The notes below the pieces were generated by a model. That model made no database searches. It was not told where the DNA came from and saw only the letters and a list, made by a program, of their open reading frames with translations. A stretch of DNA of 64,000 nt from Butyrivibrio proteoclasticus. Its GTDB lineage: Bacteria > Bacillota > Clostridia > Lachnospirales > Lachnospiraceae. Below, piece by piece: positions 51,690 through 61,547 of this stretch (position 1 is the stretch's first letter; each line of letters begins with the position of its first letter). Both the position numbers and the translations under genes were made by a program. The stretch is taken from positions 1 through 64,000 of the forward strand of contig NZ_FOXO01000023.1 of the NCBI RefSeq assembly GCF_900115735.1, in the 5' to 3' direction.

Positions 51690-53108
51690 TTATCTCGTTT
51701 CTAAAGGAAATTTGAAGTATCTTACAGCATTATTGTATGAGATATCTGCAGCGATCTCTCCGAGAATATCAAGATCTGACTCTGGATACTCACCATTTTC
51801 AACAAGGCTTCCGAGGTAATTGCAAAGGATTCTGCGGAAGTAATCATGTCTTGTGTAAGATGTAAAGCTTCTTGAATCTGTAAGCATTCCTACAAAACCT
51901 GAAAGGTTGCCGGATTCTGCAACTGATTCAAGCTGCTGTTCCATACCAAGCTTTGTATCATTGAACCACCAAGCGCTTCCCTGCTGGATTTTGGCAACTA
52001 CAGGTCCTTCGTTGAATGCATTGAGAGTAGTGTTGATGATCTTGTTATCACTTGGGTTAAGGCTGTAAAGAATAGTCTTTGGAAGAGAGTTCTTTACATG
52101 AAGAGCGTTGAGGAAATCAGCAAGCTCGCCCATTGGATAATATGCACCGATAGTATCAAATCCTGTATCAGGACCAAGCTTTTCATACATAGGAGTGTTG
52201 TTATCACGTTTGCAACCGAAGTGAAGCTGCATTACCCAATCTCTCTTTGCGATTTCTTCGCCTTCAAAGAGCATGAATGCTGTCTCAAATTTAAGGTCTT
52301 CTTCATATGAAATCTCTTCACCGCGAAGTCTCTTAGCAAAGATCTCCTCGATATCTTCATCTGAAGCAGGTCTGTACATAACATACTCAAGAGCGTGGTC
52401 TGTTACGTTACATCCCTTTGATGCGAAGTAATCAAGTCTTACTCTGAGAGCTTCCTTAAGGGATTTGAAAGAATCAACCTTAACACCGCTTACTTCTGAA
52501 AGCTTGGCAATGTAATCTGTGAATTCAGGCTTTGTGATATTTTTAGCCTTGTCAGGTCTCCATGCTGGAAGAACCTTAACATCGAAAGAAGAGTCTTCTT
52601 TGATCTTGTCGTGCCACTCGAGTGTATCGATAGGGTCATCTGTTGTGCAGATCAAAGTAACGTTAGACATTTTAATGAGCTTTCTAACGCTCATATCAGG
52701 AGACTGAAGAACCTTGTTGCAAAGATCATACACTTCCTCAGCTGTCTTTTCATTAAGAACACCGTCATAACCGAAATATTTTTTAAGCTCAAGGTGTGCC
52801 CAGTGATAGAGCGGGTTGCCTACAGCTTTACCAAGGCACTTTGCAAACATAAGGAACTTTTCCTTATCTGGAGCATCGCCTGTCATATATTTTTCATCTA
52901 CGCCAAATGCACGCATGAGACGCCATTTGTAGTGATCTCCTCCAAGCCAAACCTGTGTGATAGTTTCAAAGTGACGATCCTCAGCGATCTCCTTTGGACT
53001 GATGTGACAATGATAATCAAGTATAGGCATGTTTTCAGCATAGTCATGATAAAGCTTTTTTGCTGGTTCAGACTGTAAAAGGAAATCCTCATCCATGAAT
53101 TTCTTCAT
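51690..53108 (-). CDS. uxaC: Uronate isomerase
   Basis: UxaC converts galacturonate to tagaturonate, and glucuronate to fructuronate. The 472-residue amidohydrolase-superfamily protein shows the N-terminal His pair in LDYHCHISPKEI, FGYDGVLNEKTAEE, and the late His/Asp region QLHFGCKRDNN. The length is normal. It leads an operon with the LacI-type gene, with operator O3 upstream at 53152. The antisense frames over it are only shadows. Confidence 0.95.
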   Translation of the reverse strand: MKKFMDEDFLLQSEPAKKLYHDYAENMPILDYHCHISPKEIAEDRHFETITQVWLGGDHYKWRLMRAFGVDEKYMTGDAPDKEKFLMFAKCLGKAVGNPLYHWAHLELKKYFGYDGVLNEKTAEEVYDLCNKVLQSPDMSVRKLIKMSNVTLICTTDDPIDTLEWHDKIKEDSSFDVKVLPAWRPDKAKNITKPEFTDYIAKLSEVSGVKVDSFKSLKEALRVRLDYFASKGCNVTDHALEYVMYRPASDEDIEEIFAKRLRGEEISYEEDLKFETAFMLFEGEEIAKRDWVMQLHFGCKRDNNTPMYEKLGPDTGFDTIGAYYPMGELADFLNALHVKNSLPKTILYSLNPSDNKIINTTLNAFNEGPVVAKIQQGSAWWFNDTKLGMEQQLESVAESGNLSGFVGMLTDSRSFTSYTRHDYFRRILCNYLGSLVENGEYPESDLDILGEIAADISYNNAVRYFKFPLETR

Positions 53109-53151
53109 TTCATAACCCTCCTTATATAATAATTATTTTTTTGAAAAAACA

Positions 53152-53206
53152 TGTAAGCATTTACATAATCAAAAAATATTATACTAGAGGGCTTTTTCAA
53201 ATACAA
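53152..53206 (-). promoter_or_regulatory. uxaC promoter with operator O3
   Basis: On the minus strand TTGTAT (53206-53201) and TATAAT (53183-53178) are 17 bases apart. The palindrome TGTAAGCATTTACA (53152-53165) lies just downstream of the expected start of transcription. Confidence 0.75.
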
Positions 53207-53262
53207 TAGATAAAAAGGCATAAATTTTGATTTCATTTATAGTCGAAAAAGCCAAAAAGCGG

Positions 53263-53320
53263 TTGACCAAATTGTTTATTGCGGATATGATTTATGTAAG
53301 CAAAAATGAAAGAGCTTACA
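53263..53320 (+). promoter_or_regulatory. uxaA promoter with operator O4
   Basis: TTGACC (53263-53268) and TATGAT (53286-53291) are 17 bases apart. TGAAAGAGCTTACA (53307-53320) matches the operator with one change, and a further half-site TGTAAG lies at 53295. Both follow the start point. Confidence 0.72.
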
Positions 53321-53350
53321 TCTGCATGAATGCAGGGAAAGGGTAGGGGT

Positions 53351-54853
53351 ATGAGTAACTTTTTAAAAATTCATCCACAGGATAATGTAGTTGTTTGTCT
53401 TGAACCTATGGCTAAGGGACAGACACTGAATCTTTCAGATAATGAGAGCATAGTAATTGCACAGGATGTTCCGGCAGGACACAAGGTTGCAATCAAAGAT
53501 ATCAAAAATGGCGAAAATATTATTAAATACGGATACGCAATTGGACATTCCACAGAAGATATTACAAAGGGAATGTGGGTTCATACACATGATGTAAAGA
53601 CAAATCTTGAGGGGATACTCGATTACAAATATGAGCCTGATAAGGATTATCTCGAAAAAAGAAAATCGATGGTTGGTTCAAAAAAAGCTTCATTTAAAGG
53701 CTTTGTCAGAGCAAACGGCAAAGTTGGCATCAGAAATGAGGTTTGGATCATACCAACTGTTGGATGCGTAAACAATATAGCAACTAAGCTTGCTGAGAAA
53801 GCGGGCGCTTATGTAAAGGGCAGCGTTGATGAAGTTGTGGCATTTACACATAACTATGGTTGCTCACAGACAGGTGATGATCAGGAGCACACAAGAACAA
53901 TCCTTTCTGATCTTATAAATCATCCAAATGCCGGTGGCGTGCTTGTTCTGGGCCTTGGATGCGAGAACAGCAACATTGATGTGCTTAAACCATATATTGG
54001 TGAAGTTGATGACAAGAGAGTTAAGTTCCTTGTATGTCAGCAATCCGATGATGAGATGCAGGATGGACTTAATCTGTTAAAAGAGATAATCGAAGAAGCA
54101 AGTTCCGATGTAAGAGAGGAAGTTGATGCTTCTAAACTCATCATAGGCCTTAAGTGCGGCGGAAGTGATGGCTTCTCAGGCATTACAGCCAATCCTTTGG
54201 TTGGAAGAATATCAGACAGGATAATTGAGTGCGGAGGGACATCAATCCTTACTGAAGTTCCTGAAATGTTCGGCGCAGAGACTATTCTTATGAACAGATG
54301 CGTTTCAGAAGAAAAATTTAATGACACAGTTAATATGATCAATGGCTTTAAGGATTACTTCACAAAGCAAGGCGAGCCTATTTATGAGAATCCATCTCCC
54401 GGAAACAAGGCAGGCGGAATTACAACTCTTGAAGACAAGTCTCTTGGATGTACCCAGAAGTCAGGTGATTTCCCTGTTATGAACGTCCTTGAGTATGGAG
54501 AAAGAACTGATGTTACCGGACTTAATCTTCTTTGTGCTCCCGGTAATGACCTTTGCGCAGCAACTGCACTTGCATCTTCCGGTGCACAGATAGTTCTTTT
54601 TACAACAGGAAGAGGAACACCATTTGCATGTCCTGTTCCTACTATGAAGATAGCCAGCAATAACACTATTGCAGATAAAAAGAGTAATTGGATAGATTTT
54701 AGAGCCGGACAGATCCTTGAAGGCAGAAGTTTTGAAGAGCTTACGGACGAACTTTTTGAAAAGATACTAAGGACAGCATCAGGAGAGAAGCTTAAGAGTG
54801 AAGAAGCAGGCTTCCATGATATGGCAATTTGGAAGAGGGGTGTGACGCTTTAA
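53351..54853 (+). CDS. uxaA: Altronate dehydratase
   Basis: UxaA dehydrates altronate to 2-keto-3-deoxygluconate. The 500-residue protein has an N-terminal SAF-like domain (about 1-90) and the C-terminal UxaA/GarD core (from about 100) with VRANGKVGIRNEVWIIPTVG, conserved Cys in HNYGCSQTGDDQEHT and in LGLGCENSN, GLKCGGSDGFSG, and CVSEEKFND. The ATG at 53351 gives the usual N-terminus MSNFLKIHPQDN; an ATG 21 bases upstream is also in frame but is worse placed. It is divergent from uxaC. Confidence 0.94.
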   Translation: MSNFLKIHPQDNVVVCLEPMAKGQTLNLSDNESIVIAQDVPAGHKVAIKDIKNGENIIKYGYAIGHSTEDITKGMWVHTHDVKTNLEGILDYKYEPDKDYLEKRKSMVGSKKASFKGFVRANGKVGIRNEVWIIPTVGCVNNIATKLAEKAGAYVKGSVDEVVAFTHNYGCSQTGDDQEHTRTILSDLINHPNAGGVLVLGLGCENSNIDVLKPYIGEVDDKRVKFLVCQQSDDEMQDGLNLLKEIIEEASSDVREEVDASKLIIGLKCGGSDGFSGITANPLVGRISDRIIECGGTSILTEVPEMFGAETILMNRCVSEEKFNDTVNMINGFKDYFTKQGEPIYENPSPGNKAGGITTLEDKSLGCTQKSGDFPVMNVLEYGERTDVTGLNLLCAPGNDLCAATALASSGAQIVLFTTGRGTPFACPVPTMKIASNNTIADKKSNWIDFRAGQILEGRSFEELTDELFEKILRTASGEKLKSEEAGFHDMAIWKRGVTL

Positions 54854-55192
54854 TACTATGGCACCGATACCTAGCTGAGATTCAAGATGACAGATCAGTG
54901 ATGATGAGTTTGAAAGAAGAAGCTTTGGGAGCGTGATTTCATTTGTGCAATTTTCACAAACGATTTCCAAAATAAAAATGAGTTAAACGTTTTTGTTAGG
55001 AATAATTGACATGTAAGCACTTACGCAAATACAGAAAAAATGGTGCTTTAAAGAAAAAGTGTACAACTACGTCTTAAATTCAGCATATTTCATGCTTGAA
55101 AAGGTTTTCACTACATGATAAAGTACATATTAAGGTAAGTGAAAACGCTTACATTTAGCAAACACACAATCTATATGGGAGGAAACATTTAG
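54854..55192 (+). promoter_or_regulatory. 339-base control region with operators O5 and O6
   Basis: This long gap carries TTGACA (55006-55011) with operator TGTAAGCACTTACG (55012-55025) immediately after it. A second site TGAAAACGCTTACA (55140-55153) lies near the ribosome binding site (GGGAGGA, 55177). The -10 elements are weak. No gene or RNA fold was seen in the first 150 bases. Confidence 0.68.
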
Positions 55193-56881
55193 ATGAAAAA
55201 GAAAGTTTTATCATTACTTTTGTCAACAGCTATGGTAGCTTCTCTTGCAGCATGTGGCAGCACAAGCTCAGAGACAACAACAACTACTGAGTCTGGCGAC
55301 ACAACAGCATCACAGTCTGCTGATGCAACAGCATCTACAGACACTGCAGCTGCTACAGATGAAGAGTACACACTTGAGACTCTTAACATTGTAGTAGATG
55401 GTACACTTACAGCTACAGTTGAGAATGGTCAGGATGCATTTAAGGAGCAGTGGGAGAAGGCAGTTTCAGAGAAACTTGGTCATCCAATCACACTTAATAT
55501 CAACCAGCTTGATCACTCAGATTATGCTGGAACAGTATCACGTCTCCTTACAACAGGAGCACCTGGTGATGCTGATTACCCAGATGCACTTATCATGAGT
55601 GCTACAATGTTCAGACAGTATGCTCAGACAGGTCTTCTTTGGGATATGGCTGATGCATATGCAAACGCTGAATTCCAGTCACGTATCACACTTCCTTCAA
55701 TCAATGAGAATATGAAGGACAGCGAAGGACACCTTTACGGTTTTGCTCCTACATACGGAAACGGATGCGTTACATATGTTAAAAAGTCATGGCTTGATGC
55801 AGTAGGAATGAAGGCAGAGGATATCAAGACTTTTGATGACTACTACAACATGCTTATTGCATTTGCAAACAATGATCCAGATGGTGATGGCTCTAATGGA
55901 ACATACGGTGTAATCGCTGCTGGTTACGGTAAGCTTGATGAGGCTCCATATATCAACTACATGCCAGAATTCTGGCAGGGTGCTTATCCTTCATTCTATC
56001 AGAAGGATGGAGTTTGGGTTGATGGTTTCGCAGAGCAGGCTACAATCGATGCTCTTACAAGACTTGCTAAAGGTTATGCTGATGGCGTAATCGATCCAGA
56101 TACAGAAGAAGCTGGAACAAAGCAGGCTCGTGAGAAATGGTTCTCAGCTGAGCAGTCAACATCAGAAGGTGTATTCACATACTGGGCTGGAACATGGCTT
56201 AGAACTCTTACAGACAACATGGCTAAGCAGGGTGTAGATGATGATCTTGGTGATGACAGACTTGTACAGCTTGCTCCTATTCAGGAGATCAAGGATACAT
56301 GGGGCGGTTATATCAACAGAGAAGCTCCTGTTTGGGTAATCACAGATGATCAGGATGGAAGCAATGCTCGTGAGCAGGCTATCTTTGATGCTCTTCTTGA
56401 GACAATGCTTGATGGTGACACAGTTCAGACACTTTGGACATATGGTGCTGAGGATGTTCACTGGTCAACACATGCTGAAAGCTTCACAACAAATGCTGAT
56501 GATCCTGAGAAGAAGAAGGATTATGAGTATGCAGAGGGTGAGTTCCACCTTAAACAGTCCCCTAATGACCCTAACACAGTATGGAAGAAGAATCATCTTG
56601 ATCCAGTACTTGTTATTGCTCCTCTTACAAACGGATTCGTTGATTCTGACGAACTTGTAGCAGCTGGTAACAAGTTCTTCACAGAGAACTGTGTAGATGC
56701 TCCTCAGGCAGCTTCTTGTGAGACACTTACAGAAGTTAATGAAGAGCTTGTAACAGATAAGACAACTCTTATGAACCAGGTTGTAACTGGTGAGAAGACA
56801 GCTGAGGATGCTATCGCTGAGTACCTTGAGAAGTGGGGCGATGTATCAGCTCAGATCGTAGAAGAACTTAATGCACAGTAA
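55193..56881 (+). CDS. Sugar-binding lipoprotein (LplA-like)
   Basis: The 562-residue lipoprotein has a signal ending in VASLAACGSTSSE (lipid Cys about 21) and a Thr/Ser/Asp-rich linker (about 23-55). The mature part is a large solute-binding protein of the LplA/YtcQ type, which binds oligosaccharides for the permeases that follow at 57043 and 58012. Codon use is highly biased, which suggests strong expression. Operators O5/O6 put it under the LacI-type regulator. Pectin-derived oligosaccharides are the inferred ligand. Confidence 0.92.
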   Translation: MKKKVLSLLLSTAMVASLAACGSTSSETTTTTESGDTTASQSADATASTDTAAATDEEYTLETLNIVVDGTLTATVENGQDAFKEQWEKAVSEKLGHPITLNINQLDHSDYAGTVSRLLTTGAPGDADYPDALIMSATMFRQYAQTGLLWDMADAYANAEFQSRITLPSINENMKDSEGHLYGFAPTYGNGCVTYVKKSWLDAVGMKAEDIKTFDDYYNMLIAFANNDPDGDGSNGTYGVIAAGYGKLDEAPYINYMPEFWQGAYPSFYQKDGVWVDGFAEQATIDALTRLAKGYADGVIDPDTEEAGTKQAREKWFSAEQSTSEGVFTYWAGTWLRTLTDNMAKQGVDDDLGDDRLVQLAPIQEIKDTWGGYINREAPVWVITDDQDGSNAREQAIFDALLETMLDGDTVQTLWTYGAEDVHWSTHAESFTTNADDPEKKKDYEYAEGEFHLKQSPNDPNTVWKKNHLDPVLVIAPLTNGFVDSDELVAAGNKFFTENCVDAPQAASCETLTEVNEELVTDKTTLMNQVVTGEKTAEDAIAEYLEKWGDVSAQIVEELNAQ

Positions 56882-56914
56882 TAGTCTTTAATTTCTTCAA
56901 CAGAAGTCTATTAT

Positions 56915-56962
56915 TCCCATCCCTTTGGGATATAAAAAATCTTCTTAGGGATGGGATTTTTT
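56915..56962 (+). terminator. Attenuating terminator between binding protein and permeases
   Basis: TCCCATCCCT (56915-56924) pairs with AGGGATGGGA (56947-56956), followed by TTTTTTA. Because the permease genes follow in the same direction, it probably reduces read-through so that the binding protein is made in excess. Confidence 0.75.
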
Positions 56963-57042
56963 ACGAAAAAATTTACGGAAATTTGCTATAATACAATTGC
57001 AGCAAAACGTAAATTATGTATATTTGAAAGGAAGAGGATGCT

Positions 57043-57999
57043 ATGAGTAAGAAGCAAACGGTTGCTATGACATCTACAGGAGCTCCAATCAATAAAAAGC
57101 CTCTTAGTACGCGCATCAAAAATAACTTTGGTTACTACTTGATGTTCCTGCCGGTTTTATTCTTTGTAATCATAATTTACTATTGGCCAATGCTTGGTGT
57201 AAGGTATGCATTTTACACATATAAGCTTAAAAATATTGAGTTTGTTGGCCTTAAGAATTTCTATACCATGTTTGCAAAGAAAGAATTCTGGACTGCATTT
57301 ACAAACACATTGGAGATTTCTATTACTAAACTATTAATCACGACTTTTGCATCAGTTCTTGTTTCAGTATTTCTTAATGAAATGCACAACCTGTTTGCAA
57401 AGAAGTCTCTTCAGACTATTATTTACTTACCACACTTTATGTCCTGGGCAGTAGTTGCTGCTATATTCCAGCTGTTTTTATCAAAATCATCTACTGGTTT
57501 TGTAAACGAGACATTAAAGGCATGGGGAGTACTCAGTGAAAGCATTGACTTTTTGCATGTACAGTCAATGTGGAGACCAATATTCTATTTGATCAATATC
57601 TGGAAAGAAACAGGTTGGGGAACAGTTATCTTCCTTGCAACACTTTCCGGTATTAACCCTGAACTTTACGAGGCTGCTGATATTGATGGCGCTTCAAGAC
57701 TTCAGAAAATTTGGTACGTAACTGTACCGGCACTTATGAATACGGTAATAATTGTATTGATTCTTAACCTTGCTAAGGTTCTTAACCTTTTTGAATCAGT
57801 ATTTGTTTTATATAATAACCGTGTATTTGATGTATCTGATGTTATTTCAACATATGTGTACCGCCAGACTTTCCTTACAGCCATTCCGGACTATGGATAT
57901 ACAACAGCGGTTGGTTTGTTTAAATCAATTGTAGGCTGCTTCCTTGTTCTTATTTGTAACTGGGCTAGTAAGAAGATTCGTGGCCGCGGTATTATTTAA
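57043..57999 (+). CDS. Sugar ABC transporter permease (LplB-like)
   Basis: The 318-residue protein has six membrane helices and the EAA loop NPELYEAADIDGASRLQKIW. It pairs with the permease at 58012 and the binding protein at 55193. No ATPase gene is in the cluster, so a shared MsmX-type ATPase encoded elsewhere is expected. GAAAGGAAG precedes the ATG. Confidence 0.93.
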   Translation: MSKKQTVAMTSTGAPINKKPLSTRIKNNFGYYLMFLPVLFFVIIIYYWPMLGVRYAFYTYKLKNIEFVGLKNFYTMFAKKEFWTAFTNTLEISITKLLITTFASVLVSVFLNEMHNLFAKKSLQTIIYLPHFMSWAVVAAIFQLFLSKSSTGFVNETLKAWGVLSESIDFLHVQSMWRPIFYLINIWKETGWGTVIFLATLSGINPELYEAADIDGASRLQKIWYVTVPALMNTVIIVLILNLAKVLNLFESVFVLYNNRVFDVSDVISTYVYRQTFLTAIPDYGYTTAVGLFKSIVGCFLVLICNWASKKIRGRGII

Positions 58000-58011
58000 G
58001 GAGGTAACATT

Positions 58012-58887
58012 ATGGCACAGGCAAAAGCACAGGCTATGCAAGTTAAGGCAAGAAAAAATAAAGTACATGTATTTGACGTTGTCAATTATGTAGTATTTAT
58101 TTTGATTGCGCTTATTGTTCTTATTCCTATTTGGAAAGTATTAGTTGATTCCTTTAATGCTGTAGGTGTTTACCAGTTCAAATTATGGCCAGAAGATTTT
58201 ACAGTAAATGGATATCTTACTATTTTTACAACAGTCAGATTGTACAGACCATTTCTTAATTCAGTAATTACAACAGTTTTAGGAACACTTCTTGGTCTTG
58301 TACTTTCAACTCTTGGTGGATACGTACTCACACAAACAGAGATGCCGGGTAGAAATGCAATGTCATTCTTCCTTCTTTTCACAATGATCTTCTCTGGTGG
58401 TATGATTCCTGAATACCTTGTTATGAAACAGCTTCACCTTGTAGATTCAATGTGGATCCTTGTTATCAAGCATGGTATGAACGTTTACAACCTTGTATTG
58501 ATGAAGAACTTCTTTGAAGGAATTCCCGGATCTCTCTTTGAAGCTGCTAAAATTGATGGTTGCAGTCCTATGGGAATTTTCTTCAAGATAGTACTTCCTC
58601 TTTCAAAGGCAGCTCTTGCTTCAATCGGTCTTATGTATGCAGTTACAGTATGGAACGATTACAGCACAGTACAGATTTACATTACAAATCCTGATCAGGT
58701 TAACTTCCAGTATAAGCTCCGCGTTATGATCATGGATGGTGATACGCCGACAACTGCGTATAAGGTATCTCAGAATACTCTTTATTATGCAGCTATTATT
58801 TGCGCTATCCTTCCTTTCATGGCGGCTTATCCATTCCTTCAGAAGTACTTTGTACAGGGTGTTAATGTCGGAGCTGTAAAAGAGTAA
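58012..58887 (+). CDS. Sugar ABC transporter permease (LplC/YtcP-like)
   Basis: The 291-residue protein has six helices and the EAA loop GSLFEAAKIDGCSPMGIFF. Twelve bases separate it from the first permease, with AAGGAGG before the ATG. It completes the importer of the pectin locus. Confidence 0.93.
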   Translation: MAQAKAQAMQVKARKNKVHVFDVVNYVVFILIALIVLIPIWKVLVDSFNAVGVYQFKLWPEDFTVNGYLTIFTTVRLYRPFLNSVITTVLGTLLGLVLSTLGGYVLTQTEMPGRNAMSFFLLFTMIFSGGMIPEYLVMKQLHLVDSMWILVIKHGMNVYNLVLMKNFFEGIPGSLFEAAKIDGCSPMGIFFKIVLPLSKAALASIGLMYAVTVWNDYSTVQIYITNPDQVNFQYKLRVMIMDGDTPTTAYKVSQNTLYYAAIICAILPFMAAYPFLQKYFVQGVNVGAVKE

Positions 58888-58911
58888 TTATTTTCTTTCG
58901 ACATTTAGAAT

Positions 58912-58943
58912 AGAGGATATGCTTTATGCATATCCTCTTTTTA
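58912..58943 (+). terminator. Terminator after the permeases
   Basis: AGAGGATATGC/GCATATCCTCT (58912-58922 and 58928-58938) has a five-base loop and a short T-tail. Transcription of the next genes probably needs partial read-through or its own start. Confidence 0.85.
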
Positions 58944-58996
58944 AATACATAAAGCTATTAAAAAATATATAAAAGAATAAAAAAGGAGAGTAAGGT

Positions 58997-59719
58997 ATGA
59001 GACACATATTTTGGGCGGGGGACTCAACTGTAGCTTGCAATAAGTTTAATACATATCCTCAGACTGGCATTGCACAGGCCTTTGACAGATATACCAAGGA
59101 AGATGTTGTGATATATAACCATGCTGTAAATGGCAGAAGCACAAAGAGCTTTATAGATGAGAGCAGACTTGCTGTTATTTATGATGAAATAACAAAAGGC
59201 GATTATCTTTTTATTCAGTTTGGACATAACGATGAAAAGATAAATGATCCAACAAGATATACAAAGCCACACGATGATTTTATTGTAAATCTCGGAAAAT
59301 TCGTTAATGTGGCAAGAAATAAAGGGGCTTATCCTGTATTCATCACATCAGTCGAAAGAAGACTTTTTGATGAGAAGGGCAATTTAAAGCCATCTGAACA
59401 CACAGAGTATGTGGAGGGCATGAAAGAGGCAGGGGAGAAGTTTAATGTTCCTGTAGTTGATCTTTTTACAATGAGCCGCAATTTCCTTGAAAAGACAGGG
59501 GATGAAGCTTCCAAAAAGTACTATATGAATCTTGCAGCAGGTGAAGCTGATTGGGCGCCTGAAGGAAAGATAGATAATTCACATCTGAAATATGAAGGTG
59601 CACTTTTGTATGCCGGAATGATAGCGAAGGGACTTTCTGAGCTTGATGAACCATATAGGTCACTTGTTATTGATAATCTGGCACTTGCCAAATACTTAGA
59701 TATTGAAACAAATGGTTGA
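58997..59719 (+). CDS. Rhamnogalacturonan acetylesterase-like SGNH hydrolase (CE12)
   Basis: The 240-residue protein is an SGNH hydrolase of the CE12 type. The blocks are GDS (residues about 8-10) in WAGDSTVAC, the Gly in NHAVNGRSTKSF, the Asn in IQFGHNDEK, and the Asp-His pair in DNSHLKYEGAL. CE12 enzymes remove acetyl groups from rhamnogalacturonan. There is no signal peptide, so it acts on imported oligosaccharides in the cytoplasm. AAGGAG precedes the ATG. It leads a run with two GH43 genes. Confidence 0.88.
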   Translation: MRHIFWAGDSTVACNKFNTYPQTGIAQAFDRYTKEDVVIYNHAVNGRSTKSFIDESRLAVIYDEITKGDYLFIQFGHNDEKINDPTRYTKPHDDFIVNLGKFVNVARNKGAYPVFITSVERRLFDEKGNLKPSEHTEYVEGMKEAGEKFNVPVVDLFTMSRNFLEKTGDEASKKYYMNLAAGEADWAPEGKIDNSHLKYEGALLYAGMIAKGLSELDEPYRSLVIDNLALAKYLDIETNG

Positions 59720-59740
59720 TGCGTCTTGTGGAGGAGAAAA

Positions 59741-61420
59741 ATGTCTTATTCAGATTTAGGCTCAAAATTTAGAAATCCGATTATTTTTGCTGATTACAGT
59801 GATCCTGATGTCATCAGGGTGGGTGATACATATTACCTTACTGCATCAAGCTTTAACTATACACCCGGGCTTCCAATCCTTATTTCAAAGGATCTTGTTA
59901 ACTGGAAGCTTGTAAATTACGCTCTAAACAATATTAAGGAAAAGAGATTTGATATTCCCCGCCATTCAGAGGGAGTATGGGCTCCATCTATCAGATACCA
60001 TGAAGGAGTGTTCTATATTTTTTACGGAATGCCTGATGAGGGATACTATGTTGTAAAAACTAAAGATCCTCTCGGAAAGTGGGATGAACCTGTGTGCCTT
60101 TTGGAAGGAAAAGGCCTTATTGACTGTTGCCCATTTTGGGATGATGACGGAAAGGCCTACATTATACATGGATATGCCAAGAGCAGGATTGGATTTAAGA
60201 GCATTCTTGGAATATTTGAAATGAGCCCTGATGGAACAAAGGCTCTTACTGAAGATCACTTTATCTTTAACGGAAATGATCCGGATCACCCTGCTGTGAC
60301 TATTGAGGGACCCAAAGTTTATAAAAGGGATGGATATTATCATATCTGGGCTCCGGCAGGTGGCGTAACAGATGGATATCAGGTCGCTCTTAGAAGTAAG
60401 AATATCTATGGTCCTTATGAGATAAAAGAAGTAATGCATACCGGAAATACTGTTATCAATGGTCCTCATCAGGGTGCTCTTGTTGATACAGTAAATGGCG
60501 ATGAATGGTTCATTCATTTCCAGGACAGAGGACTTTATGGAAGAATATGTCATCTTCAGCCTGTTGCATGGAAAGATGGCTGGCCAATTATTGGTAGTAA
60601 TCCGGATGAAAACGGATGCGGTGAGCCTGTTTATGAATATACTAAGCCAAATGTTTCAAACGACCTTGATCTAGAGGATACAGGGCTTTTTGCATCTGAT
60701 GATTTTGAAAATGGAAAATATAATTTATCATGGCAATGGCTTGGTAACCATTATGATTCTTTTTACAGCCAGGTACCGGATAAAAAGAATGGTCTAAGAT
60801 TATATGCCCTTAACACAAGCTCTGAAAATGAGCCTGTTATCTGGAAAAGTGCCAATGTTCTTACACAAAAACTGATCTATCCAATGTTTGAAATGAAGAT
60901 CAAGATGGATGCTTCCGGATTAAATATAGGTGACAGAGCAGGCGTATGCATGACAGGAGGCCAGTATATGGCCGCATATATCGAGAGACTATCTGATGAG
61001 AAGTATGTAATAAAAACAATTCATTCAGAGGGGACAGATTCTGATAAAAAAGAAGTTGCAGATAAAGATATCGATTTTTCAAAAATCTGCTCTAATTATG
61101 AACTTTCCGCTTCAGATGCGTTAAAAGACATTACATGGACTATGACATTTTCCCACTCGGATAGTAGTTTGAAATCAGAAGACATGTATTTTCAAAATGT
61201 TCATAATCCTCTGGGAGATGAAAATCCTAGTCTCAAAATAAAACTTAATATTGGTGCATCAGATAATGAGAAACAGGGACTTGACCTTGGAGCCAACTAT
61301 ACTCCGTCAGATCATACGTGGGTTGGTGCAAAGATTGGTATTTTTGCTATTTCTAATAATATAGAGAATTCTCACCCTGGATATGCTGACTTTATTTCTG
61401 CAAATATGGAGATTCTGTGA
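59741..61420 (+). CDS. GH43 glycosidase (beta-xylosidase/arabinofuranosidase type)
   Basis: The 559-residue protein has the five-bladed GH43 propeller (about 10-310). The general base Asp is in FADYSDPDVIR, the second Asp in LIDCCPFWDDDGKAYI, and the acid Glu in TIEGPKVYKRDGYYH. The C-terminal part (about 325-559) is a beta-sandwich of the GH43 C2 type. There is no signal peptide. GGAGG before 59741 sets the start; an upstream in-frame TTG lies at the ribosome binding site. It likely removes xylose or arabinose from pectin side chains. Confidence 0.92.
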   Translation: MSYSDLGSKFRNPIIFADYSDPDVIRVGDTYYLTASSFNYTPGLPILISKDLVNWKLVNYALNNIKEKRFDIPRHSEGVWAPSIRYHEGVFYIFYGMPDEGYYVVKTKDPLGKWDEPVCLLEGKGLIDCCPFWDDDGKAYIIHGYAKSRIGFKSILGIFEMSPDGTKALTEDHFIFNGNDPDHPAVTIEGPKVYKRDGYYHIWAPAGGVTDGYQVALRSKNIYGPYEIKEVMHTGNTVINGPHQGALVDTVNGDEWFIHFQDRGLYGRICHLQPVAWKDGWPIIGSNPDENGCGEPVYEYTKPNVSNDLDLEDTGLFASDDFENGKYNLSWQWLGNHYDSFYSQVPDKKNGLRLYALNTSSENEPVIWKSANVLTQKLIYPMFEMKIKMDASGLNIGDRAGVCMTGGQYMAAYIERLSDEKYVIKTIHSEGTDSDKKEVADKDIDFSKICSNYELSASDALKDITWTMTFSHSDSSLKSEDMYFQNVHNPLGDENPSLKIKLNIGASDNEKQGLDLGANYTPSDHTWVGAKIGIFAISNNIENSHPGYADFISANMEIL

Positions 61421-61547
61421 CCTTTATGAGTATTTGCTGTGATTGTCACGTCCTAAGGTTAAGCTTTCAAATGGCAGAGTGATAGATATGATGAATAAAT
61501 TGGATATTACGATTTTAGATATATTGGTATAGGGGAGAAAAATTATA

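Noticed and set aside
59966..60553. 195-codon antisense frame opposite the GH43 gene
   Set aside because: It lacks a ribosome binding site and protein features and lies wholly within a clear GH43 coding region.
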